DNA of 6,081 nucleotides from CAZOSF01 sp964582415 (GTDB taxonomy: Bacteria > Bacteroidota > Bacteroidia > Flavobacteriales > Flavobacteriaceae): positions 1-6,081 of the forward strand of contig CAZOSF010000102.1 in NCBI GenBank assembly GCA_964582415.1, in the 5' to 3' direction. The notes under the pieces are model-generated. The model did no database searches, was not told the origin of the DNA, and saw nothing but the letters and a program-made list of their open reading frames with translations. Position numbers and translations under genes: made by a program. Of the stretch, positions 1-6,080 are shown one piece after another; the stretch's first letter is position 1, and the number at the start of each line of letters is the position of its first letter.

Positions 1-761
1 TGGCAGGATTTACAGTCTACTTCGGTGTGTTTGCCCTCTAAGGGATAATCGGTTAAGCCATGATCGAACAAATCCATGTTATTCAGCGCAAAGAAACTTT
101 CCTCATTATGGCATTCGGCGCAATTCTGTCCGAATTTATTCTCGTGAGGATCCTGATGACACGCTACACAATTTGCCTCTTCCACGGGTTGCCTATCTTG
201 AAAAACTGCTAGCGGTTGACTGCTTTTCTTGTGACAGGTAAAGCAATCAATACCTAAGTGGGCACCTTTAAGGGTGAATCCGGTTTTGGAATGCTTGAAG
301 TTGCCCTTGCCTATGAATGTGTTGAAGGAGGCATCGGTATGGCACTGGGTACAGCTACCTGGTAATTGTTTTTTATGGGGATCGGCATGACAGGCCACAC
401 AATCGTTAAATGCAATACCACTGAATTCCTGGAATTCTTGTCCGTTGCGGGTGGTTTCCTTGTGACATTCTTTACAATCCACTTCGGCATGCCCTCCATT
501 CAGTGGGAAGTCGGTGGTAGCGTGATCGAATAGGGCAGCGGGTCGGAAGGCCTCCATGGTATGGCATTGGGTACAATCATTGGAAAGTGTCCCTTGATGA
601 AAGTCGTCATGACAGGATAGGCAAGAGGTATCCAGGCCCAGGAATGTATCTTCCCGTTTCTTAAGTTCCCTATTTGCAATATTCTCTGGCATATGACATT
701 CCCTGCAATCTACCTTGGCATGGGCCCCTTCTAAGGAGTACCCCGTTAGGTCATGATTAAA
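1..761 (-). repeat. Tandem 231-bp (77-codon) three-haem repeats inside the cytochrome gene
   Basis: Copies run 761-531, 530-300, 299-69 and 68 to beyond the left edge, read on the minus strand. Each begins with FxH followed by a loosely conserved xxTxYxLxGxHxxVDCxxCH block. A second haem site follows 25-28 residues later and a third 16 residues after that, preceded by D-x-H. The first-haem sites CRECH, CKECH, CFTCH and CKSCH are spaced by exactly 231 bases each. The copies are diverged in sequence, so this is an old protein-level duplication and not a recent DNA repeat. Confidence 0.88.
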
Positions 762-1073
762 ATTATTAGTTTCAAAACGCACCATATCGAATTTCCTTCC
801 ATGATGCTCGCTATGACAATCGAAACAATCTTTGCTTTTTACCGTCCTATGTGCATGATAGCCTTTATTATTCGAAACCAACGAGCTGATTTCATCGTGG
901 CATTCCAAACATTTGGAATTGGACACCTTGCTTCCAATATCATGACATTGGGTGCAATTACTCATCCCTTCCAACTCGGCATGTGCCTGAGTGAGATCTC
1001 CAGGGGAAATCTGTCCCCAAGCTATTGGAGCCACCAATAGGAGTACTATGATATGAAACGCGCGTTTCTTCAA
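1..1073 (-). CDS. Multihaem c-type cytochrome, exported (partial, C-terminus off the window)
   Basis: Predicted periplasmic electron carrier binding many c-type haems. About 357 codons are visible and the frame stays open to the left edge. The N-terminus reads LKKRAFHIIVLLLVAPIAWG then Q, a classic signal peptide with cleavage likely before Gln. Thirteen CxxCH haem sites lie in one frame, with low coordinates 942, 897, 813, 693, 609, 561, 462, 387, 339, 231, 156, 108 and one cut by the edge at 1-14. Most sit in 77-residue repeats of three haems. Extra conserved His (FxH, GxH, DPH) could be distal ligands, so bis-His haems are likely. The start is taken as TTG at 1073-1071, because a stop lies at 1082-1080 and no in-frame ATG precedes the signal peptide; AAGGAAG lies upstream. 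It is 89 bases downstream of the flavoprotein gene and probably cotranscribed. It resembles cytochrome c3/doubled-CxxCH families; the exact subfamily is not known to me. Confidence 0.93.
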   Translation of the reverse strand, partial: MKKRAFHIIVLLLVAPIAWGQISPGDLTQAHAELEGMSNCTQCHDIGSKVSNSKCLECHDEISSLVSNNKGYHAHRTVKSKDCFDCHSEHHGRKFDMVRFETNNFNHDLTGYSLEGAHAKVDCRECHMPENIANRELKKREDTFLGLDTSCLSCHDDFHQGTLSNDCTQCHTMEAFRPAALFDHATTDFPLNGGHAEVDCKECHKETTRNGQEFQEFSGIAFNDCVACHADPHKKQLPGSCTQCHTDASFNTFIGKGNFKHSKTGFTLKGAHLGIDCFTCHKKSSQPLAVFQDRQPVEEANCVACHQDPHENKFGQNCAECHNEESFFALNNMDLFDHGLTDYPLEGKHTEVDCKSC

Positions 1074-1162
1074 ATCATTTTATCTTCCTTGGCCTAGGGT
1101 AAGGTTGTTTACTCAAGGTCTTTTTTATGAAACAGACCAGAAGCAGTATACCCTACCTAAGG
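1074..1162 (-). other. Intercistronic leader of the cytochrome gene with nested inverted repeats
   Basis: This 89-base gap separates the flavoprotein stop from the cytochrome start. TAGGGTA at 1095-1101 can pair with TACCCTA at 1149-1155 (7 bp), enclosing GGTCT at 1117-1121 and AGACC at 1134-1138 (5 bp, 12-base loop). No T-run follows on the minus strand, so it does not look like an intrinsic terminator. It might be a processing or stability element, or chance. AAGGAAG near 1085-1091 on the minus strand is a reasonable ribosome binding site for the TTG start at 1073. Confidence 0.3.
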
Positions 1163-2509
1163 CTAATGTTTTTTCATAATATAACCAAAGCGCTTGGTAA
1201 TTTCTACCCCCGCTTTTTCTAAAAATTTTGTGGGCATTTCCCCACCGGCAAAGATGAACACTCGGTCATTTTTAATTTCTCGAGGTTCTTCCTCTTTATC
1301 CATTTTATAAACACAATGCTTCTCACTAATGGAGATGAGGTTGGATTCAAACAATAAGTTGACTTCACACTTTTGGGCAGCCTCATGGATTTTCTCACGA
1401 TTCCTCGGCTTGCATCGCGTCAATGCATCGGTCCGAACCAATTGGGTCACCCTATTTTGATCTTTCAGCAGAAGTGCTGCTTCAATCGCAGAATCCCCTC
1501 CGCCTACCACAACGATATCTTCATCAGAAATTAACTCTGGCTCCAACAATCGATAGGCAACTTTTGGAGACTCTTCACCAGGAACATTCAGTTTTCGAGG
1601 CGTACCTCTTCTACCAATGGCCAATAGTACGTTATTGCATACATAACTTTCGCCATTTTTGGTCATCACTCTAAAAGTACCATCACTCTGCGGAACAATA
1701 TCTTCTACCTTGGTATTCTCATTGATAGTAATATCATTTTCGGTAATTACTTTTTGCCAAAGGGTGAGAAGTTCATCTTTGGAAGTATCGAATAACTTCG
1801 CTTTTCCGTGTAAAGGAAGGTTCATGGGGGAGGTCATCACAATTTTCGAGCGTGGGAAAGTATAAACCGTGCCCCCTAAAGAATCTTGCTCCAGGGTTAC
1901 ATAGCTCAGACCATGTTTTTTTGCCGCCAAGGTCGCCGAGATTCCTGCAGGTCCCGCTCCTATAATGGCTACGTCGATAACATCCGTCTTTCCTGTCCTT
2001 TTACTATCTACAATGCTTTTAATGGCTTGTTGCCCTTGTTCCACACTGTTTTTAATTAGGCCCATACCGCCTAATTCACCAGCGATATAAATACCCCTGA
2101 TGTTGGTTTCAAAATTTTGATTTACATGAGGTAATTCCACACCACGTTTTTCCGTACCAATACGCAAGGAAATGGCTTCCACCGGGCAGGAATGGAAACA
2201 GGCACCATGGCCTACACAGTTGGAGGAATTGATTAAGGTGGCTTTACCATCAACAATTCCGATGATATCTTTTTCTGGGCAAGAAGCCACACAAGCAGCA
2301 CTACCGATACACGTATTTAGGTCGATGTATGGGTGAAGGGAAACCGGTTCGAACAGTCCCGCTTCTTTGGCGATTTCTACTTTCTGTTGGATTTCTTCCG
2401 ATTTCTTTTTGCCTTTCCGCAGATAAAAAAATATGATGAGGGCGCAGAAAATAAACACGCCACCATAGACTACGATTTGTTCGATGAGGACCTCCATCAG
2501 AAAATCCAT
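1163..2509 (-). CDS. Membrane-anchored Fe-S / FAD NAD(P)H oxidoreductase (permuted thioredoxin-reductase-like)
   Basis: Likely a cytoplasmic-facing flavoprotein that moves electrons between NAD(P)H, FAD and Fe-S clusters. Of 448 residues, about 8-30 form one membrane helix followed by a basic stretch (RKGKKK), placing the rest in the cytoplasm. A ferredoxin-like domain at about 58-115 has Cys67, 73, 77 and Cys98, 104, 108, each triplet ending in CP; the usual second Cys of each motif is Ser70 and His101. A segment at 131-165 (YIAGELGGMG core) resembles the C-terminal FAD-binding end of thioredoxin reductases. Then come the FAD Rossmann motif GAGPAG (184-189), Glu207 as likely ribose ligand, and the NAD(P)H motif GGGDSA (336-341). 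There is no CxxC redox-active pair, so disulfide reduction is unlikely. ATG start, overlapping the upstream gene by 13 bases, which suggests translational coupling. The family is recognisable; the electron partner is inferred from context. Confidence 0.9.
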   Translation of the reverse strand: MDFLMEVLIEQIVVYGGVFIFCALIIFFYLRKGKKKSEEIQQKVEIAKEAGLFEPVSLHPYIDLNTCIGSAACVASCPEKDIIGIVDGKATLINSSNCVGHGACFHSCPVEAISLRIGTEKRGVELPHVNQNFETNIRGIYIAGELGGMGLIKNSVEQGQQAIKSIVDSKRTGKTDVIDVAIIGAGPAGISATLAAKKHGLSYVTLEQDSLGGTVYTFPRSKIVMTSPMNLPLHGKAKLFDTSKDELLTLWQKVITENDITINENTKVEDIVPQSDGTFRVMTKNGESYVCNNVLLAIGRRGTPRKLNVPGEESPKVAYRLLEPELISDEDIVVVGGGDSAIEAALLLKDQNRVTQLVRTDALTRCKPRNREKIHEAAQKCEVNLLFESNLISISEKHCVYKMDKEEEPREIKNDRVFIFAGGEMPTKFLEKAGVEITKRFGYIMKKH

Positions 2510-3324
2510 TTATAACCAAAAGCCAAGGTTACGGCAATATGCACGATCACGATCACCAGCATAATCAGGGCGAAGGGAAGGTGGGCAACATGCCAGTATT
2601 TAAAGAGCTTTTGCATTAGTGTTAATCTAGTGATTTTTTTTGAAAGGGAACGTTCCTTTTTCAGCATTTCCAGAATAGAGATTCGTTCCGTTTCGGCAAC
2701 CCCTTCTTGCTTCAAGACCGATTTCAATTTACTGATGTTAGGTTTGTTGGAGGCATCTCCCTCTACTTTGGTGAAAGATACAAATAAGCTTATCACTGAA
2801 GGATTTAATTGATATTTTTCTTCCAACATTTTGGGAACATCCGTTTTCATTCCTTGAACTTCTTGTAAACTCAATTCACGACCTTCAATGGTTCTTGGAA
2901 TCTGAATATAGATGAATCGACCCACAACGCCACTCAATACCACCGCGACCATACTCCAAAAAGCCACAGATACAATGCCGCCAAATTTAAAAGCCGTGTG
3001 AAACAATACCATGATGGGCCCAAGGGTACAAAGGAATATATGGAATTCCAGCAGGTATTTAAGACGAATTTGCTTGGCCAAAAAGTTGTAGCGTTTTCTG
3101 GCAATGTACAAGCTCACGCCGATCACTATGAGCAATGTTCCCACTATACCCAACCCATGACCGAAGGCACCACTGGGTTTGAACCAATCGTGATTGGGGT
3201 GATAGAAACGCTCCTCTATTGGAGATTTATAATAGGTATAGCCGGTATAGGCAAGATAGATAGTTACGGCGATGACAATGGCCACCATTGTGCCAATGTA
3301 GACCTTGTGTAGGGATTTGTTCAA
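2497..3324 (-). CDS. Putative di-haem b-type cytochrome membrane protein
   Basis: Probable inner-membrane haem b protein passing electrons between the cytoplasmic flavoprotein and periplasmic cytochrome c. Of 275 residues, hydrophobic helices lie at about 8-28, 55-74, 91-111, 117-139 and 248-270. Helix 3 carries His95 and His109, helix 5 carries His248 and His262; each pair has 13 residues between, as in cytochrome b of bc1 complexes. Positive loops (ARKR, 75-78; many Lys in 141-240) put the N-terminus and a hydrophilic stretch of about 100 residues in the cytoplasm. Further His occur at 56 and 245. The start is TTG (3324-3322); the next Met is residue 13, already inside helix 1, so TTG is preferred, and a candidate -7 box about 22 bases upstream fits it. 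First gene of the operon, overlapping the next by 13 bases. I do not recognise a named family; haem binding is inferred from the His spacing. Confidence 0.85.
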   Translation of the reverse strand: MNKSLHKVYIGTMVAIVIAVTIYLAYTGYTYYKSPIEERFYHPNHDWFKPSGAFGHGLGIVGTLLIVIGVSLYIARKRYNFLAKQIRLKYLLEFHIFLCTLGPIMVLFHTAFKFGGIVSVAFWSMVAVVLSGVVGRFIYIQIPRTIEGRELSLQEVQGMKTDVPKMLEEKYQLNPSVISLFVSFTKVEGDASNKPNISKLKSVLKQEGVAETERISILEMLKKERSLSKKITRLTLMQKLFKYWHVAHLPFALIMLVIVIVHIAVTLAFGYKWIF

Positions 3325-3345
3325 TTGGTTAGGGTTTAGAGTAAT

Positions 3346-3353
3346 TAAAGATA
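3346..3353 (-). promoter_or_regulatory. Candidate -7 promoter box for the redox operon
   Basis: On the minus strand this reads TATCTTTA, matching seven of eight positions of the Bacteroidota consensus TAnnTTTG. It lies 22 bases before the TTG start at 3324, giving a short leader. No TTG sits at the ideal 17-23 base spacing upstream; the nearest obvious one (3383-3381) is 27 bases away, so the call is tentative. Confidence 0.4.
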
Positions 3354-3359
3354 CAATAC

Positions 3360-3411
3360 TTATTTGTTATTATTATAACGCAAGTTTGGCATCTGTATTA
3401 CAAACAAATAA
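3360..3411. promoter_or_regulatory. Operator-like inverted repeats upstream of the redox operon
   Basis: Two overlapping symmetries are seen. GTTAT-N4-ATAAC spans 3366-3379, with 5-base arms and a 4-base spacer, the geometry of CRP/FNR-family sites but not the FNR consensus itself. TTATTTGTT at 3360-3368 is a perfect 9-base inverted match to AACAAATAA at 3403-3411. Both lie just upstream of the candidate -7 box at 3346-3353, where a regulator could act. The region is AT-rich, so chance is a real alternative. Confidence 0.3.
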
Positions 3412-3505
3412 TGGCTCATAAACCCTACCATGTAAAAATTAAGGAACTACTCAAGCCATCACAAAGCATTCAAAATACTTACTTAAGGCTTGGGATTCGG
3501 GGAGA

Positions 3506-3526
3506 TATTTAAATTGATTTTAAATA
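3506..3526. promoter_or_regulatory. Inverted repeat in the protease promoter region
   Basis: TATTTAAA (3506-3513) and TTTAAATA (3519-3526) form a perfect 8-base inverted repeat around a TTGAT spacer. The TTG in the spacer is also the candidate -33 element of the protease promoter, so a bound protein would compete with or assist RNA polymerase. Only A and T occur in the arms, so this may be fortuitous. Confidence 0.25.
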
Positions 3527-3548
3527 ACGATTTTCTTTAGTATCTTAC
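3514..3548 (+). promoter_or_regulatory. Candidate Bacteroidota-type promoter for the S8 protease
   Basis: TTG at 3514-3516 and TATCTTAC at 3541-3548 resemble the -33 (TTG) and -7 (TAnnTTTG) elements; the second has mismatches in its last two positions and the spacing of 24 is one longer than the usual 17-23. The box is 22 bases before the ATG at 3571, and the leader between is A-rich (a run of eight A) without a Shine-Dalgarno sequence, as is common in this phylum. Confidence 0.4.
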
Positions 3549-3570
3549 GACACCTAAAAAAAACACTAAT

Positions 3571-6033
3571 ATGAAAAGAAGAATTACACTCTCCATCGCC
3601 TTTTCTTTTGCCGTATCCTTTTTTATGATGGGCCAAACTTCGGAAGAGCGCGAAGCAATTATTCAGAATTACGACCAGCAAAAACTGGCCAACCTTGCAG
3701 AAGAATATACTTTAGAATTCAACAGCAATAGACAAAAAGCGCTTGAATTGGCTGCGATTTATGGTTGGGAAGAGACCATGGAAATGCCAAACGGGGGCAT
3801 TGCCGTGCTTGTAGGGGTACATGAAAATGGTAACCCCAAATATTATGTGACGCACAACCGAGAAGGTGGCATTACAACAAGAACCAATAGGGTACATACC
3901 GGTGGAAGTGCTGGATTGGATTTGAATGGTGAAAATATGGTACTTGCCGTTTGGGATGGTGGTAAAGTTCGTACCACCCACCCGCTTTTGGAAAACCGTG
4001 TGCAACAAATGGATGGTGCTACCGATTTTAGCGACCATGCCACCCACGTTTCAGGAACAATGGTAGGAACGGGAGATATAATTTCTGGTGCGGCCAAAGG
4101 TATGGCTCCTCTTGCTACTATGGATGCTTATGATTTCTTGGCGGATACCGGTGAAATGGTAAATGCCGCAGCCAGTGGTATCTTGGTATCCAACCATTCC
4201 TATGGAATGAACATTCAGAATGCCAGCCTTTGGATGTTGGGATATTACGATAACAACGCCCGAGGAGTTGATAACATTAGCTACAACGCTCCCTATTATC
4301 TTTCGGTTTGGTCCGCTGGGAACGACCGTCAGTCGGGCGTGAATCCAGGAGATGGTGGATATGATTATCTAACCGATCGCGGAGTAGCGAAGAATAACGT
4401 TGTGGTTGCCGCCGTAAACGAAGTATTGAATTATACAGGTCCAGGTTCTGTGATCATGTCTGGCTTCAGTAGTTGGGGACCTACTGATGATGGTAGAATT
4501 AAACCGGATGTTTCTGCTAAAGGAGTGAATATGTATTCATCTGTAGGCGCATCAGGTTATGCCAACTACAGTGGTACGTCTATGTCTGCACCAAACACCT
4601 CAGGAAGTTTAATCCTACTTCAACAACATTACCATGATATCACAGATACCTATATGTTGAGCTCTACCTTGCGCGGTTTGGCACTGCATACGGTAGATGA
4701 AGCAGGAACTACCGTTGGACCTGATTATCGTTTTGGATGGGGATTGTTGAACATTGAAAGAGCTGCCGAAGTGATTTCCTCAATGGGAACGGAATCTGTT
4801 GTTTTCGAAGAAGAATTGTTTCCAGGCGATGTGTATACGTTCACAGTACAGGCAGATGGCACCAACGATTTGGTAGCTTCCATCACATGGACCGATCCTC
4901 CAGGACCGATCTTAACACCCGGTATCGAAGATAACCCAACACCGGTATTGGTAAATGATTTGGATATAAGAGTTTCTCAGGACGGAGGAGCTACCTTCTT
5001 TCCTTGGAAGTTGGATCCTGCCAACTTTTCGGCCCCTGCTACCACCGGGGACAATATTGTAGATAACATTGAAAAAATTGAGATCCCAGGGGCTTCCGGA
5101 GAATATATCATTCGCGTTTCCCACAAATTACCTTCTCTTACCAATGGAAGTCAGGTTTTCTCACTAATTGTAACGGGTATCGATAAAGAGGCCTTTACTG
5201 TTTCCAGTAACCAAGGCGTTTTGGATGCTTGTCCAAGTGACGGCAGTGCCAGCTTCACTATCGATTTAGGCTTTAATGAAGGGTTTTCAGACACGATCAA
5301 TTTTAGCGTTTCTGGCTTGCCAGGAGGTACTACAGGATCCTTCTCACCATCCAGTCTTTCTACTGAAGGAAGCACTACGCTAACCGTAGATGGAATTGGT
5401 GGTTTGGCTGAAGGCGACTACGAGTTTAAAGTAACTGGTCAGGGCAGTTCGGAATCTGTGGATCTTTACTTGATTCTTAGAATTATAGGTACAGATGTTG
5501 CTGAAGTGAGTTTGGTGGCCCCTGCAGATGGGTCTGAAGACTTACCGATTGTTCAGAATTTTGAGTGGACCTTAGGAGACGAGGATGTGGTAAACTATGA
5601 TTATCAATTCGGACGGGACGTGGATTTCAACTGGATTCAGTTCTCTGGAAACGTAGCCTTCCCTGAAGTATTGATTTTAGGACTGTCAGAAGGTGCTACA
5701 TACTGGTGGCGAGTGAAGCCAAATACGGCTTGTGCTGAAGGAGAATGGTCTGAAGTATGGACTTTCAATGTAGATGGTATTTTGGGTATAGATGATCAGC
5801 AAATCGAAGGTTTGGTAGTTTATCCAAACCCAACACAAGGGTTGCTGAATATAAAAGCACCCTCGACTATCGAATCGGTTGAAATCATGAATGTACTCGG
5901 GCAGGTAATTGCAAAAGATGCCTCTGCTGCAACAGACATTCAAATGAATATCTCCACCTTGCGTGCAGGAAGTTATTTTGTGCGTATCAATACTGCTGGT
6001 GCCACAGTGGTAAAACATATCGTTAAGCGATAA
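3571..6033 (+). CDS. Secreted subtilisin-like serine protease (S8, KP-43-like) with T9SS sorting domain
   Basis: Extracellular or cell-surface endopeptidase, 820 residues. A signal peptide at 1-21 has a basic start (MKRR), a hydrophobic core and a G/Q cleavage point like that of the cytochrome gene. Residues 22-110 are probably a propeptide-like region. The S8 domain covers about 115-405 with Asp129 (WDGG, where DTG or DSG is more usual), His156 (HATHVSGT), oxyanion Asn251 (SAGN) and Ser337 (GTSMSAP), so it should be active. Residues 410-537 match the jelly-roll domain seen after the catalytic domain in KP-43-type subtilases (TDPPG, VNDLD). A beta domain at 542-640 and a fibronectin-III-like domain at 645-735 follow. 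The tail at 748-820 (VVYPNP, LRAGSYFVR, ending KHIVKR) is a type A T9SS sorting signal for outer-membrane export. Transcribed divergently from the redox operon; no functional tie is evident. Substrate unknown. Confidence 0.96.
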   Translation: MKRRITLSIAFSFAVSFFMMGQTSEEREAIIQNYDQQKLANLAEEYTLEFNSNRQKALELAAIYGWEETMEMPNGGIAVLVGVHENGNPKYYVTHNREGGITTRTNRVHTGGSAGLDLNGENMVLAVWDGGKVRTTHPLLENRVQQMDGATDFSDHATHVSGTMVGTGDIISGAAKGMAPLATMDAYDFLADTGEMVNAAASGILVSNHSYGMNIQNASLWMLGYYDNNARGVDNISYNAPYYLSVWSAGNDRQSGVNPGDGGYDYLTDRGVAKNNVVVAAVNEVLNYTGPGSVIMSGFSSWGPTDDGRIKPDVSAKGVNMYSSVGASGYANYSGTSMSAPNTSGSLILLQQHYHDITDTYMLSSTLRGLALHTVDEAGTTVGPDYRFGWGLLNIERAAEVISSMGTESVVFEEELFPGDVYTFTVQADGTNDLVASITWTDPPGPILTPGIEDNPTPVLVNDLDIRVSQDGGATFFPWKLDPANFSAPATTGDNIVDNIEKIEIPGASGEYIIRVSHKLPSLTNGSQVFSLIVTGIDKEAFTVSSNQGVLDACPSDGSASFTIDLGFNEGFSDTINFSVSGLPGGTTGSFSPSSLSTEGSTTLTVDGIGGLAEGDYEFKVTGQGSSESVDLYLILRIIGTDVAEVSLVAPADGSEDLPIVQNFEWTLGDEDVVNYDYQFGRDVDFNWIQFSGNVAFPEVLILGLSEGATYWWRVKPNTACAEGEWSEVWTFNVDGILGIDDQQIEGLVVYPNPTQGLLNIKAPSTIESVEIMNVLGQVIAKDASAATDIQMNISTLRAGSYFVRINTAGATVVKHIVKR

Positions 6034-6058
6034 TCAATCGTTTTAAAATAGTTAGAAG

Positions 6059-6080
6059 GCCCTTACAATCTTGTGAGGGC
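6059..6080 (+). terminator. Hairpin downstream of the protease gene, possible terminator
   Basis: GCCCTTAC (6059-6066) pairs with GTGAGGGC (6073-6080) through 8 bp including one T-G wobble; the 6-base loop AATCTT can close by two more A-T pairs. It lies 25 bases after the TAA stop. The window ends one T after the stem, so a T-run cannot be checked. It could also serve a convergent gene to the right. Confidence 0.6.

Noticed and set aside
311..499. Minus-strand open frame of 62 codons
   Set aside because: Same strand but another frame from the cytochrome gene, and it lacks CxxCH motifs.
1..761. CRISPR array or satellite because of the regular 231-base period
   Set aside because: The period is in the encoded protein; DNA copies are diverged and the reading frame is uninterrupted.
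753..1040. Plus-strand open frame of 95 codons
   Set aside because: It lies opposite the cytochrome gene, which has a signal peptide and haem motifs in frame; the plus-strand product has no recognisable features.
2301..2519. Minus-strand open frame of 72 codons at the gene junction
   Set aside because: Shadow frame within the flavoprotein gene and the 13-base overlap; composition is not protein-like.
2998..3312. Plus-strand open frame of 104 codons
   Set aside because: Antisense to the membrane protein with clear helices; no start context or motif supports it.
3452..3492. CAAGCC and GGCTTG inverted pair as a terminator
   Set aside because: Six-base stem with a 29-base loop and no T-run, and it lies between divergent genes where no terminator is needed.
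5686..6018. Minus-strand open frame of 110 codons
   Set aside because: Antisense to the fibronectin-like and sorting domains of the protease, which are well supported.
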